NCBI RefSeq assembly: GCF_000315015.1
Contig: NZ_BAEP01000004.1
Location: forward strand, 62,001-126,000
DNA length: 64,000 bases
Source: Paraglaciecola mesophila KMM 241
GTDB lineage: Bacteria > Pseudomonadota > Gammaproteobacteria > Enterobacterales > Alteromonadaceae
Direction of reading: 5' to 3'
In this document: piece by piece, positions 26,425 through 35,380 of the stretch
How the letters are laid out: every line of letters begins with the position of its first letter
How positions within the stretch are numbered: position 1 is the first letter of the stretch
The notes under the pieces: model-generated
The model's database searches: none
What the model saw: the letters and a program-made list of their open reading frames with translations, nothing else
What the model was told of the DNA's origin: nothing
Position numbers and translations under genes: made by a program

Positions 26425-27085
26425 CTTTTTTCCTCGTTGAGAATGGACATTTCCATGAGTTGCTTACCGCCCTGCCGCTGTATTGCCGAGCTTCTGAAAG
26501 TACACCATGGTCGTGTAAATTTGGGTTCGCAGAGCCAGAAAAAGTTTCTTCGTTTGTTCTGATTCTATCCCTTAATGCAGTGAACTTGTTTGATTCTTTC
26601 AATACTTGGAATTGGCTGTGTAGGTTAAAAACGATAGAGGGATGTTTAAATCTTCTCGCCCTTCTTTTTGCAAATGGTGACAGCCCTATGATGAAAAATG
26701 CCTCTCCGCCGAGACTAAAGCTAAATTCGCTATCATCCGGGTTATCACTTACTCTTTTGTCCCATTTGTGGGTCATCGAGTCTCGGTTGTATAAGTTTTG
26801 AAGCTTATCCCACAAGGCGTCTTCAAATTCTTTTTCACTCGTTAATGTCGAATTTTTAAAAGTAGCTACGAAGCTAAAATACAAGGGCTTACTGGAATTA
26901 TAATTTGTTATAAATTGATATAGCTCATCGAGTATATTTTCATTGTTTTGATTAGAGCTAATATCACCGAAATCAAGCGTGACAATCTGCTCTTTGTTGA
27001 GTGCTATCTTGGCTCCCACACAAGGGAAACCATCCTGCTTAATGAACTTTTCTATTGATGAAGGTAGTTCGCTTTGAGAAATCAT
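26417..27085 (-). CDS. YqcI/YcgG (GntA-like) haem-dependent N-hydroxylase candidate
   Basis: 222 residues. The family is recognised from FPCVGAKIAL at the start, the SFSLGGEAFFIIGLSPFAKR core, and the C-terminal HDHGVLSEARQYSGR and WKCPF blocks. YqcI/YcgG proteins include GntA of guanitoxin biosynthesis and relatives that N-hydroxylate arginine-type guanidines using haem. No signal peptide. It is the first gene of a two-gene operon with a DUF1989 protein. Inference: the pair produces or breaks down an N-hydroxylated guanidino or amidino compound. Confidence 0.82.
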   Translation of the reverse strand: MISQSELPSSIEKFIKQDGFPCVGAKIALNKEQIVTLDFGDISSNQNNENILDELYQFITNYNSSKPLYFSFVATFKNSTLTSEKEFEDALWDKLQNLYNRDSMTHKWDKRVSDNPDDSEFSFSLGGEAFFIIGLSPFAKRRARRFKHPSIVFNLHSQFQVLKESNKFTALRDRIRTNEETFSGSANPNLHDHGVLSEARQYSGRAVSNSWKCPFSTRKKDD

Positions 27086-27729
27086 TAAGTAATTTCCCCC
27101 TCTAACTTAAGTATGAAATAACAGTGAAATTGAGAAATATTCATTGAAAAAAAATAACACTTCTGAACTCGTTACTATCTTGTGAATTACGAGTTTTACA
27201 ATTCAATTGATATGCCAGTTCTATCCAAGGGGATGAATTTCGCGGTGTTAAAAGGCAGCAAGGTAATGAAAGAAATAAGAGGTAAAAAACCAAGATGAAG
27301 TTTGACTCGAAAATGGAAAATATTATTCTCTAAGATGTAAATTTTTCATTTGTTCTTTATCTATTTATCTAATATTGATAATTACAATATGGGGCAGATG
27401 GCATTCTGAAAAATTAGAGCCAACATTGTGAGAGTTGAACGTTGCCTCAACCTTTTTACCTTATCGATTGAAGTACAAGGATACAGGCTGTCATTAAACA
27501 CATATTCTGCGAACTTTAACGCTTTCAGCTTTGAACTACACTGCACGCTTCAACGGAATAAGGGCAGATTTCTCAGAGTTACGGAGTCAGGGGTAGAGCA
27601 TAAAAAGGATAAGTTTTTTATAAGTCTAAGATAGTGCAGAGCATTTATGGCTTAAAACTCGCAGCAATGCGCGTGGTTACAAATAGTGGGACGTGGTGAG
27701 CTTGGCCCACCACGTCGTAAGTTGTACTG
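27086..27729. other. Intergenic region, no supported gene
   Basis: 644 AT-rich bases holding the promoter of the YqcI/DUF1989 operon. A 68-codon frame from a GTG at 27428 lacks a ribosome-binding site and is not called. I see no strong repeat. Confidence 0.4.
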
Positions 27730-28227
27730 TTACGCGCTAGCGACTTTCACGTCGTCAAAGTGTTTAAACGTTTCTTTAATTAGGTCTTTTTGGTCACTGT
27801 TGTCATAATGCACTCCGACTAATACGGAGCCTTCTTTAATTGCATCTTCGTAAAATTTCACTTCATGCTCAGGGATCGCTAGGCCTATCGCACCACCAAT
27901 AATCCCGCCCGCAGCCGCTCCCGCTCCGCCTGCCGCTAAAGCAGCAACTAGTGGGCCACTAGCAAGTACCCCTACACCACCCGTCGCAACCACTCCTACA
28001 GCAGCGAGCCCCCCGACAATCGCCGCCAACACACCACCTGATGAAGCACCTATAGCAACGCCCTCTGGTAATTTAGAATGTTCAGTCAGGGCGAAGCTAT
28101 CTTTGGTAATTGAATCATTAGCCACTAAAGAAATATTCGCATCGCTGAAGCCTTTGTGTTCAAGCATGGTTATGGCTGCACTTGCTTCGGCGGGGTTTTT
28201 AAATAGTCCAGTAATTACATCACTCAT
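27730..28227 (-). CDS. General-stress-protein-like (YflT-domain) protein with glycine zipper
   Basis: 165 residues. The N-terminal ITGLFKNPAEASAAITMLEHKGFSDANISLVA pattern (read in pieces) is the YflT/general stress protein 17M-type ferredoxin-like fold. Residues 55-115 are a Gly/Ala-rich hydrophobic zipper (GASSGGVLAAIVGGLAAVG and GGAGAAAGGIIGGAIGLAIP) that probably inserts in or contacts membrane. The C-terminal VLVGVHYDNSDQKDLIKETF repeats the alpha-beta pattern. Such proteins are induced by osmotic or general stress. GGAGAT precedes the ATG. Its neighbours on the island (DUF883-like, SDR, DUF421) are also typical stress-regulon genes. Confidence 0.8.
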   Translation of the reverse strand: MSDVITGLFKNPAEASAAITMLEHKGFSDANISLVANDSITKDSFALTEHSKLPEGVAIGASSGGVLAAIVGGLAAVGVVATGGVGVLASGPLVAALAAGGAGAAAGGIIGGAIGLAIPEHEVKFYEDAIKEGSVLVGVHYDNSDQKDLIKETFKHFDDVKVASA

Positions 28228-28937
28228 AGTTATCTCCTTTAGTTGAGAGCGTTATTGCTCTTGACTTACACCTTGGTACAGCAACCTTCGAGCCATTAAT
28301 GTAGGCAACAAAATATTAGGCTGAAGTGGGCGTAATATAAGGACAAAGCGAGTTCTTCGTAAAAATCAGCGCTTTCAGTAATGGGAATAAATTACCTATT
28401 TCATATGCTAAATCGTGTAAAAAAGCACTCACGCCACTGGTTTTCGTGGTGCTGTAGATATTCTATAAAATGCCCTTGGGAAATATTATGTGCTTTCCCA
28501 ATGACTTTACTTTGGCACGTTACGACCCAGCTAAACTGCTTTTGTAATGTCGTCATTTTACTCGCACCTTGTTATTGCTCTTTGATTGATCGAGTAATTG
28601 AATTAGGGACGGTCCTGCATACTGCGGGTGTCTTTAACTCGTGGACATCGCTAATCCACTACTAAATTGTTGACGTCTAACCCGAATGCTTTTGAGTTTT
28701 ATTCTTACATTCATCGCTAACTGAATTTTGAGAATTTCCTTCCAATTAACGTAACCGGAACAATTAGCCATCACTGTGTAAGTGCAGTCTGTCATTCATT
28801 TTTCAATTTGGCTTGCTCTTTGCTGAGTAGGCTTAATATTGGCCACGCTAGTGCGCGATTGAAATCACTTTCAAGCGTCACTTACCCGTAATGTAATTTA
28901 TAACTAAAACAACAAATTTTAGGCACTGGGAGTCTCA
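28228..28937. other. Long intergenic region, no supported gene
   Basis: 710 bases between divergent genes. A 94-codon frame at 28381-28665 is Cys/Trp-rich, without a ribosome-binding site or family, and I reject it. It may be decayed cargo. Confidence 0.4.
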
Positions 28938-29978
28938 ATGAATTTAAAGTTGGTTGCAAAGCGTACACTCGTGCAGGCTGTTACGACCGTAGCAGTAGTG
29001 TTACTTACGTGGTTGATAATAGAAAACAGCAAAATTTTCCTTGTTGCCTTCGGGGGGATCTTGATTGCCATAATGTTTTCCGGCTCAGCTCGCTGGCTCG
29101 CGAAAAAGACAAACATCACGGCTAAAGTGTGGCTTCCTATTTCTATGTTAGCTCCTGTATTGCTGCTAGGACTCTTAATGGCTTACGCTGCTCCCAAAAT
29201 ATCGACTCAAGCGAATGAATTGGTCGATAGAATGCCCGAAGCACTTGAGTACGTTAGAGGACAGTTCACAGAATTCAGCTCAATCGGAAAGCTTGACGAT
29301 AATCTAGACAAAATCACCAACTATGATCCAAAGATGAGCACAGTAATGAATGCTGTTTCTAGCTTATTATCATCAACAATAAATGGCTTGGGAAACTTCA
29401 TATTCGCTATCATCTTGGCAATATTCTTATCTATAAACCCTAAATGGTATGTCGACGGTGGCCTTACTTTAGTTCCTCCCCCGCATAAGAGTAAGGCGCG
29501 AGATCTTCTAAAGAATTGCGAGACTGCCCTAGCAGGTTGGCTACTTGCCAAATTAGCATCAATGGTTATGGTTGGTATTTTTACAACTGTTGGCCTGTGG
29601 GCATTGGGGATCGATTTAGCGCTAATACTAGGGATTATTGCTGCTCTTCTCTCTTTTATTCCTAACCTTGGGCCGCTATTAGCGTTTATTCCCGCTGGCT
29701 TGGTCAGCATTCTTACCGGAGTTGATACATTGCTATACGTATCTATTTTATATATTGGAATACAAACTGTAGAAAGTTACATTCTTACACCGATACTTCA
29801 AGCTGAGATAGCAAGCTTGCCCCCTGCTTTAGTGCTATTAGTTCAAGTATTGCTAGCCAGTATGGTGGGTATGGCTGGTGTGTTACTAGCCGCCCCGCTC
29901 ACCGTCTTACTCATTGTTATTACCAACCAACTATACGTAAAACGCCTTCACAATAATCAGGATCACGGTAATAGTTAG
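28938..29978 (+). CDS. AI-2E family (PerM-like) membrane transporter
   Basis: 346 residues: two or three N-terminal hydrophobic helices (residues 8-50), a central soluble insert (QANELVDRMPEALEYVRGQ), then five C-terminal helices containing the family landmark IAALLSFIPNLGPLLAFIPAG and QTVESYILTPILQ. AI-2E/PerM proteins are permeases of uncertain and varied substrates (autoinducer-2 export, Na+/H+ exchange). Most have ~350 residues, as here. GGAG precedes the start region (ACTGGGAGTCTCA). Followed 68 bases later by a DUF421 gene on the same strand. Confidence 0.88.
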   Translation: MNLKLVAKRTLVQAVTTVAVVLLTWLIIENSKIFLVAFGGILIAIMFSGSARWLAKKTNITAKVWLPISMLAPVLLLGLLMAYAAPKISTQANELVDRMPEALEYVRGQFTEFSSIGKLDDNLDKITNYDPKMSTVMNAVSSLLSSTINGLGNFIFAIILAIFLSINPKWYVDGGLTLVPPPHKSKARDLLKNCETALAGWLLAKLASMVMVGIFTTVGLWALGIDLALILGIIAALLSFIPNLGPLLAFIPAGLVSILTGVDTLLYVSILYIGIQTVESYILTPILQAEIASLPPALVLLVQVLLASMVGMAGVLLAAPLTVLLIVITNQLYVKRLHNNQDHGNS

Positions 29979-30046
29979 CATAATAAAATTAGTTTCTTCA
30001 TAGTCAAATTTACATGTCATAAACCAATGTAATCAAGGAGATAAAC

Positions 30047-30571
30047 ATGTTTGTCAACGACCCACTAGCGGACCTTTTTTTACGATCAATGGCGTTAACA
30101 GCAATAGCTATGTTCTGGGTTGTGTTGCTGGTGCGAGTCAATGGTTTGAGATCATTTTCTAAGATGACAAACTTTGATTTTGTTATGACTGTCGCCATTG
30201 GTTCTCTACTGGCAGGAGCAAGCCAATCAACTGACTGGATCAGTTTTGTGCAGACAATACTCTCTATGGCGATGCTCTTCATCGTTCAATTCACTACCGC
30301 CACTATTCGTAAAAAATCAACAACGTTCGAGTCTTTTATGCAAAATCAGCCAGCTCTACTCGTGAAAGATGGGGTTATACTGCACGCCGCCTTGAAAGCC
30401 ACTCGTGTTGCCGAAACTGACCTTATTGCGAAGCTTCGAGAAGCCAATGTTTTGGACCTCACACAAGTGCGTGCCGTCGCACTTGAAACCACTGGCGACA
30501 TTTCTGTCATCCATGGCGACAGCTGCTCTGATGAATTATTGCAAGGGGTTAGAACGGTGAAGGAAAAGTAG
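30047..30571 (+). CDS. DUF421 (YetF-family) membrane protein
   Basis: 174 residues: three N-terminal membrane helices with the family motif VLLVRVNGLRSFSKMTNFDFVMTVAIGS (in pieces; R-x-x-G-x-R-S-x-x-K-M), then a soluble domain containing KDGVILHAALKATRVAETDL, the standard YetF/DUF421 continuation. AAGGAG stands nine bases upstream. Function unknown; Bacillus relatives are sporulation- or stress-related. Same strand as the AI-2E gene. Confidence 0.88.
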   Translation: MFVNDPLADLFLRSMALTAIAMFWVVLLVRVNGLRSFSKMTNFDFVMTVAIGSLLAGASQSTDWISFVQTILSMAMLFIVQFTTATIRKKSTTFESFMQNQPALLVKDGVILHAALKATRVAETDLIAKLREANVLDLTQVRAVALETTGDISVIHGDSCSDELLQGVRTVKEK

Positions 30572-30600
30572 AAGAAGAGAATCAGCACACTACCAGTTTG

Positions 30601-31452
30601 TTAGCGCAAATGGTTGTTAAACCAATACTCTTCAATGGCTTTTTCCGCTACGGCACTTAACACATCTTTATTCAGCGCCTCCGAGTAACCCATAGTTGAT
30701 TTTGCTAGTTCTCTATCTACCATTGCTGTCGCTACTAAGTCTTCAGCGTCTTCTAGTGTCTCACCCGCTTCACAATAACGAACGTGATGTTCACGGTTTG
30801 AGATATGCTGCTCTTTCCCGGCGAACCACTTCTTGAAAATCTGCAGCGCTAGTGCCTTGTATCTGGGTTGGTGCCCACCGAAGACGATCATAAAAATATT
30901 AGAGCTGGGGTAATCGGTCTCATCGCAGATCCTTTCAAGGTTACTCACAAGGTTATCTAGCTCATCATTAACCGCTTCAGTCATCAATTTAGCGTATATC
31001 GACTCTAGCTCTTGTTGATACATGCTCATTGCACTGTGGGGTAGCACATTTGAATGGCTGATTCGTTCTAACAGTTTTGTGGTTACATCGGCTACCTCTT
31101 TACCCAGTCCGAGCGGCGCCTGTTGCCGAATTTGTGAAACCCACTTCTTAACCTGACAACGTGTGGTTTCATCTACTGAATGCCTTAATTGATAGTATAC
31201 CGCTAGAGTCGCATGGCTCATCGCTTTTAGGTTTTGGTAGCGTTCATCATTTATGACATATTCTTTCACTTCGCTTCCCGCTTTGACGATAAGTCTGCTA
31301 TCAATACGGCAAATTAGCATGACCTCACCATCGTTAATGCTTGTAACAGCCTTTGCTTTCTCCACTTGATAAAATCGATGGAATTGTGCATTAATTTCCC
31401 CTAAAGGATTGCCTTTAGGTTCTCGTATTGAGTCTTCAACAATAATTGCCAT
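30601..31452 (-). CDS. Hypothetical soluble protein, 283 aa
   Basis: I do not recognise the family. The start at ATG 31452 is set by GAGGTG seven bases upstream; an ATG at 31482 precedes that site. The N-terminal 80 residues are mixed strand and helix (FHRFYQVEKAKAVTSIN, EVMLICRIDSRLIVKAG); the rest is mostly helical with several His/Glu/Asp-rich stretches (NREHHVRYCEAGETLED) and one hydrophobic strand IFMIVFGGHQ. No signal peptide or transmembrane helix. It converges on the DUF421 gene and is divergent from the small DUF883-like gene. Confidence 0.65.
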   Translation of the reverse strand: MAIIVEDSIREPKGNPLGEINAQFHRFYQVEKAKAVTSINDGEVMLICRIDSRLIVKAGSEVKEYVINDERYQNLKAMSHATLAVYYQLRHSVDETTRCQVKKWVSQIRQQAPLGLGKEVADVTTKLLERISHSNVLPHSAMSMYQQELESIYAKLMTEAVNDELDNLVSNLERICDETDYPSSNIFMIVFGGHQPRYKALALQIFKKWFAGKEQHISNREHHVRYCEAGETLEDAEDLVATAMVDRELAKSTMGYSEALNKDVLSAVAEKAIEEYWFNNHLR

Positions 31453-31688
31453 TTCATTCACCTCGAACTTTCTGATCCCCATGCAATGATGAGATCACTG
31501 GTATCTTTACCCTAGTGTAAAAACGAATCCACAAAGAGCTTAATGCTCGTTCACTTATTTACTCTTGCCATCAAAGTAAACACTATACAAAACACATACC
31601 ACTCAGATGCATCATTGCCTACTGCGCATAAGTGGCATACAGCTTGCGTCGTTAACATGGCAAATTCAATCATATCTAGGAGGACTTC

Positions 31689-31919
31689 ATGAGTAATCAA
31701 TTCGATAAAAATAGTATTTCAGAAACATTTGCGGACACCCTAAGCGAAGCCGAAAAGCGCAAGTTATATAATGCAGTTTCCAGCCAGCGCCAGAAAGCGG
31801 TGAGTGCACTAACAAAGGTAAGCACCTACGTTAAAGCCAATCCTGTCAAAGCCACTGGGTTAGCAGTGTTAGGCGGGTTAATTATTAACTCTATTTTAAG
31901 AAGCGATTCACACCGCTAA
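31689..31919 (+). CDS. Small DUF883/ElaB-YqjD-like membrane-anchored protein
   Basis: 76 residues: an amphipathic N-terminal helix and a single C-terminal membrane helix (ATGLAVLGGLIINSIL) preceded by VKANPVKATG, the pattern of the ElaB/YqjD/YgaM group. Those proteins tether to the inner membrane by the C-terminus and bind ribosomes in stationary phase under RpoS control. The ribosome-binding site is strong (AGGAGG five bases from the ATG). It has no glycine-zipper duplication, so family membership is by shape rather than by clear signature. Confidence 0.7.
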   Translation: MSNQFDKNSISETFADTLSEAEKRKLYNAVSSQRQKAVSALTKVSTYVKANPVKATGLAVLGGLIINSILRSDSHR

Positions 31920-32304
31920 TATAAGTGCAATTAGTGCAGCGATACATCTGTGGCCCCCATCACTGGTATCGCTGTACTCTTATAATTTCGTTAATATCGG
32001 CATCTTGATTTTCACGTATTTCATAGCATGGACCGCGAGGCCGTGATTCAGTTAAGTGCTTCTTTGTAAGTCAAAGGTAGACATTGGCGTGTAATTTTTT
32101 CCTCATCATTAAGCATTATTGTCAATATATTTTCCGAACGAGCTTAACCCACATTCCGCTGCGGTACGAATGCCTCCGAAAAACCTTTTAAACCTAGTAC
32201 TTTCACTGCAAAACCATTCATTTGGCACATCTATTGCTGATTTTAAAGTGCTGTAAAATATATATCAAAAGTTGTAGACCTTAAAATATAGAAGGAGATG
32301 CAAA
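31920..32304. other. Intergenic region, no supported gene
   Basis: 385 bases. The right end carries the leader and GAAGGAG site of the small gene at 32305. No other feature is evident. Confidence 0.4.
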
Positions 32305-32481
32305 GTGAAAACTTTCCAAGATAGATATAATCTTCACGTAGATATTGATCCCATCGAAAATCACGTAGATGGCACATTTCGTAAGCTCAATCGTACTATC
32401 CGCTCATTACACAAATCTACACCCAACCATCGTAGTGACAGATGGCATGATCGTGACTCAGATCGATTATCAAGCCGTTAA
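32305..32481 (+). CDS. Small basic protein, 58 aa (GTG start)
   Basis: Starts at GTG 32305 with a strong GAAGGAG site eight bases upstream. The protein begins MKTFQDRYNLHVDIDPIENH, continues VDGTFRKLNRTIRSLHKS and ends in an Arg/His/Asp-rich tail (HRSDRWHDRDSDRLSSR). The first half loosely recalls the opening helix of ribosome hibernation factors (E-x-H-V-x-x-x-F-x-K-L-x-R), a weak resemblance only. It lies 61 bases before the SDR gene, same strand, and could be its leader gene. Confidence 0.6.
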   Translation: MKTFQDRYNLHVDIDPIENHVDGTFRKLNRTIRSLHKSTPNHRSDRWHDRDSDRLSSR

Positions 32482-32542
32482 TTACTTCCAAATAGATCCT
32501 ATCCACCTATAACAAACACAATGTTTGAAGGAGTTTTTGATA

Positions 32543-33442
32543 ATGAAAAACAATCAATTTACGATACAAGATCCCAGAAGCCAGTATCAAATGAGCGATA
32601 CCGAAAAAGACAGCGAGCAACCTGACCCCGGCTTAGATGAAATATTAAAACCCAAGGCGGACCATGGTGAAGACACTTATCTTGGAAGTGGTAGATTAAA
32701 AGGTCGAAAAGCACTGATAACGGGCGGGGATTCTGGCATTGGAAGAGCTGTAGCCATTGCCTTTGCCAGAGAGGGAGCTGACGTCGTTATCAACTACCTG
32801 CCAAGTGAAGAAGAGGACGCAAACGATACACTAGATATTTTAAAAGCGAGTGGCATTAACGCTTTCGGGATCCCTGGGGACATATCTGATGAAGATTTTT
32901 GCAAAAGCTTAGTCACTAAGAGCGCAGAAAATCTCGGTTCAATCGATATATTGGTAAACAATGCAGGGAAACAACAGTTCGTCGCCGACTTAGAAGATTT
33001 AAGTACCGAACAGTTCTGTCAAACCTACGCGACTAACGTATTTGGTATGTTTTGGATAACCAAAGCTGCGGTAAAACATATGCCCCCCGGTGCCAGTATC
33101 ATTAACAGTACGTCGATTCAAAGTTATCAGCCATCCGCTGGTCTATTAGATTACGCGTCAACTAAAGGTGCAATTACCAGTTTCACTAAGGGCTTAGCAA
33201 AAATGCTGATTGATAGAGGCATTCGCGTTAATGGTGTTGCTCCAGGTCCTATTTGGACCCCATTGCAGCAAAGCGGAGGACAGCCAGCTAAAAAATTACC
33301 GAAATTTGGCGAGAACGTGCCGATTGGCAGGCCTGGACAACCAGCTGAGCTAGCACCTGTTTATGTGTATTTGGCTTCGCAAGAATCTAGTTATGTCACC
33401 GCTGAGATCATGGGTGTAACAGGTGGCCAACACCTACCTTAA
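32543..33442 (+). CDS. SDR-family oxidoreductase, YghA/stress type
   Basis: 299 residues from ATG 32543, which has AAGGAG nine bases upstream. The NAD(P)-binding TGGDSGIG motif, NNAG, and the catalytic S...YASTK are all present (classical SDR). The ~45-residue polar N-terminal extension (QDPRSQYQMSDTEKDSEQP) is typical of the YghA/YdaD general-stress group of SDRs. Probable role is NADPH-dependent reduction of reactive aldehydes. It is the last intact cargo gene before an IS3 element. Confidence 0.88.
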   Translation: MKNNQFTIQDPRSQYQMSDTEKDSEQPDPGLDEILKPKADHGEDTYLGSGRLKGRKALITGGDSGIGRAVAIAFAREGADVVINYLPSEEEDANDTLDILKASGINAFGIPGDISDEDFCKSLVTKSAENLGSIDILVNNAGKQQFVADLEDLSTEQFCQTYATNVFGMFWITKAAVKHMPPGASIINSTSIQSYQPSAGLLDYASTKGAITSFTKGLAKMLIDRGIRVNGVAPGPIWTPLQQSGGQPAKKLPKFGENVPIGRPGQPAELAPVYVYLASQESSYVTAEIMGVTGGQHLP

Positions 33443-33573
33443 CGATATCAATGATCGCCTGTAAACGGCGGTGTGAGCACTATATGACTCAGAAAAGAAC
33501 ATATGTCTCATGCCGCTATTAATGAGGAAGTCGGTCAAAATTGATTAATGCACTTCGAAAATGTAGAGCTCAA

Positions 33574-33601
33574 CTGATCTTCCCCAGTTTCGTAGACACT
33601 T
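33574..33601 (+). repeat. Left inverted repeat of the IS3 element
   Basis: Begins CTGATCTTCCCC and ends GTAGACACTT; pairs with the complement of 34757-34784 with five mismatches in the middle. Confidence 0.85.
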
Positions 33602-34456
33602 AACTTGCCTGAGAATATGTATTTTCATATTCATCTGGAGATACATGACCAAGATGGCTGTGTAGTCGAGTTCGATTGTAAAACACTTCTATGTAGTCAA
33701 ACAAATCTGCCTTAGCTTCACTTCGCGTTGAGAACACTTTTCGCTTTACACGTTCAGTCTTGAGCGAGTGGATAAACCTTCTGCAACCGCATTATCCAGA
33801 CAATGATCTCTGCGACTCATACTTGGTATCAAATTATGGGCGGCTAAGAAATCTAAATAGTCTCCACTGGCATATTGGCTACCTAGATCACTATGTGCAA
33901 TAACGTCTTTTGCTTTAGGTCTTCGCCATACCGCCATAAGTAGTGCTTTAATAACAATGCCTGTCGTCATGGTCTGTTGCATTGACCAGCCAATCACTTT
34001 GCGTGAGAACAAGTCCAATACGACAGCCAGATATAGCCATCCTTCATTTGTCTTAATGTAAGTAATATCTGATACCCACGCGGTATCAGGCTCGCATACA
34101 ACAAATTGCTGTAGTAGATGATTATCTGCGGCAATATGAGGTGTAGACGACTTAAAATAACGCCGTTTATAGCCAATATTAGCTTTGAGCTTGGCTTGCT
34201 TCATCAACTTGGCTACACGGTTTTCTCCGCATGATTCACCCGAACGACGCAGCTCATGTGTGATGCGTGGGCTGTCATAAACACCGCCACTTTGTACATA
34301 ACTGGCTTGGATCTGTTTAAGCAATCGTAGGTTGGCTTTTTCTGCTTTAGATTGAGGCTCTTTCAACCAAGCGTAAAAGCCGCCGCGGTGAACATTTAAC
34401 ACCCTGCACATGGTATTAACGCGATAAACATTGAGTCGAGATTTTATGAACGTGTA
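33600..34456 (-). pseudogene. IS3 transposase orfB, frameshifted
   Basis: DDE integrase-type transposase. From the -1 frame after orfA (KYTFIKSRLNVYRVNTMCRV) it has HTH_21 and rve domains with WVSDITYI (first D), IAHSDLGSQYAS (second D) and the DNAVAE region (final E). One base is missing directly after DNAVAEG: the frame then ends early, while the expected tail (FIHSLKTERVKRKV and YIEVFYNRTRLHSHLGHVSP) continues in the next frame to a TAA at 33600. The transposase is therefore probably dead. Confidence 0.88.
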
Positions 34457-34722
34457 CTTTTCTTTGACTCGCTTGCAACGTACACGGCGGCCTCCTTTAG
34501 GATGTTGCGCTGTTCAGTTACTCGCTTTAACTCAGCTTTAAGCTTGCGTATTTCTTCTTGCTCTGCCGATTGGCTGGCGGGCACTTTCGCCTTAGTCACC
34601 CAGTAATAGAGTGACTTATCTGATATACCTAAACGTTTAGAAACGTCAGGTACAGAATAGCCTTTTTCAACCACTTGGCGAACGGCTTCTTTTTTAAATT
34701 CATCGGGATATTTTTTATTCAT
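34444..34722 (-). CDS. IS3-family transposase OrfA
   Basis: 92 residues: a helix-turn-helix domain (YPDEFKKEAVRQVVEKGYSV, then VSKRLGISDKSLYYWV) and a leucine-zipper-like coiled coil (EEIRKLKAELKRVTEQRNILK). It ends in an A-rich AAAGAAAAG stretch where IS3 elements make a programmed -1 frameshift into orfB. Intact as far as visible. Confidence 0.92.
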   Translation of the reverse strand: MNKKYPDEFKKEAVRQVVEKGYSVPDVSKRLGISDKSLYYWVTKAKVPASQSAEQEEIRKLKAELKRVTEQRNILKEAAVYVASESKKSTRS

Positions 34723-34756
34723 AACACTTTTTACCTTACTTAGGTTTCTAAGTAAA

Positions 34757-34784
34757 AAGTGTCTACAGAGTTAGGGAAGATCAG
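34757..34784 (-). repeat. Right inverted repeat of the IS3 element
   Basis: Begins AAGTGTCTAC and ends GGGAAGATCAG; its outer end abuts the truncated integrase gene. Confidence 0.85.
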
Positions 34785-35080
34785 ATTGAATATCTTCTAG
34801 TGCATCGACGTACCAACGGTTAGCTATGATCTGACAGTCTCTTAAACTGAGTTCTTGAGAGCTATCGTCTGTGAGTTGCAGTTCTGCTAGTCGTATTTGG
34901 TTATCAACATCTGCGAGCAAGGGGATGATTAGGCTTTTGGCTTCACGTAAATCTTTGGTGTTTAGAGATTGTTTGAAGACAGCTTTCCCAATGATAGGGA
35001 CTAGACGTTTTGGAACACCTTTTCTGAGGGGGGTAAATACCAGATTTTGGATGCTTGAAAGGAGAACTCATTATACTCAT
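34785..35080 (-). pseudogene. Truncated phage-type integrase N-terminus
   Basis: From ATG 35080/35071 the translation gives SSPFKHPKSGIY and then, after one frameshift in a C run, RKGVPKRLVPIIGKAVFKQS, LNTKDLREAKSLIIPLLADV and LSLRDCQIIANRWYVDALED. This is the N-terminal arm/SAM-like region of tyrosine recombinases of the DUF6538-containing type. The catalytic domain is missing because the gene ends at the IS3 boundary. Its start lies about 95 bases from the att-like site at 35176, the usual int-att arrangement, so it marks an older element in the same tRNA target. Confidence 0.8.
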
Positions 35081-35140
35081 TTGTACCAACCTTTTGTACC
35101 AGTTGGCACGCAAGGTCAATCCGCTAAACCCTAGAAACAA

Positions 35141-35167
35141 CAAGGCCCTGCGTCATGCAAGGCCTTG
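35141..35167 (-). terminator. Intrinsic terminator beside the inner att copy
   Basis: CAAGGCC and GGCCTTG pair over a 13-base loop; on the minus strand it is followed by a TTGTTTC run and lies 9 bases after the CCA of the att-like copy at 35176. It may once have terminated tRNA-Ser transcription. Confidence 0.65.
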
Positions 35168-35175
35168 ATGGTATA

Positions 35176-35194
35176 TGGCGGGAGAGAGGGATTC
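35176..35194. other. Candidate attL: partial copy of the tRNA-Ser 3' end
   Basis: TGGCGGGAGAGAGGGATTC matches the plus-strand reading of the tRNA-Ser 3' end at 43836-43855 (TGGCGGAGAGAGAGGGATTC) except for one missing base and one substitution; GAGAGAGGGATTC is identical. The similarity ends after ATTC, as expected for a recombination core. Confidence 0.75.
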
Positions 35195-35380
35195 AATTTA
35201 AACGCATAAGAAGTTGATTAAAATAATGTTTTTTAAAATACAAATCTAAAAATGTTACCAACAGTGTTACCAAAAATTGAAATCATCGACTTTCGTTCCT
35301 TAAACAATAAAATTATTTTAAGCGAGTTCAAAATAAATCCTAATTCGCGTGCCATATATTGATTCCACAGGGATAAATCA

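Larger units (their letters stand above)
33574..34784 (-). mobile_element. IS3-family insertion sequence (inactive)
   Basis: About 1211 bp bounded by imperfect 28-bp inverted repeats (33574-33601 and 34757-34784; 23 of 28 match; outer CTGATCTTCCC and inner GTAGACACTT identical). It contains orfA and an orfB broken by a frameshift, both on the minus strand. No target-site duplication is evident: the flanking bases differ. The integrase remnant stops exactly at the right end and does not resume at the left end, so an IS-linked deletion followed insertion. Confidence 0.88.

Noticed and set aside
27428-27634. 68-codon open frame from a GTG
   Set aside because: No ribosome-binding site and no resemblance to known proteins.
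28381-28665. 94-codon open frame
   Set aside because: Cys/Trp-rich without a start signal or recognisable domain; likely chance.
33560-34800. Target-site duplication around the IS3 element
   Set aside because: The 3-5 bases on the two sides differ under all plausible end positions.
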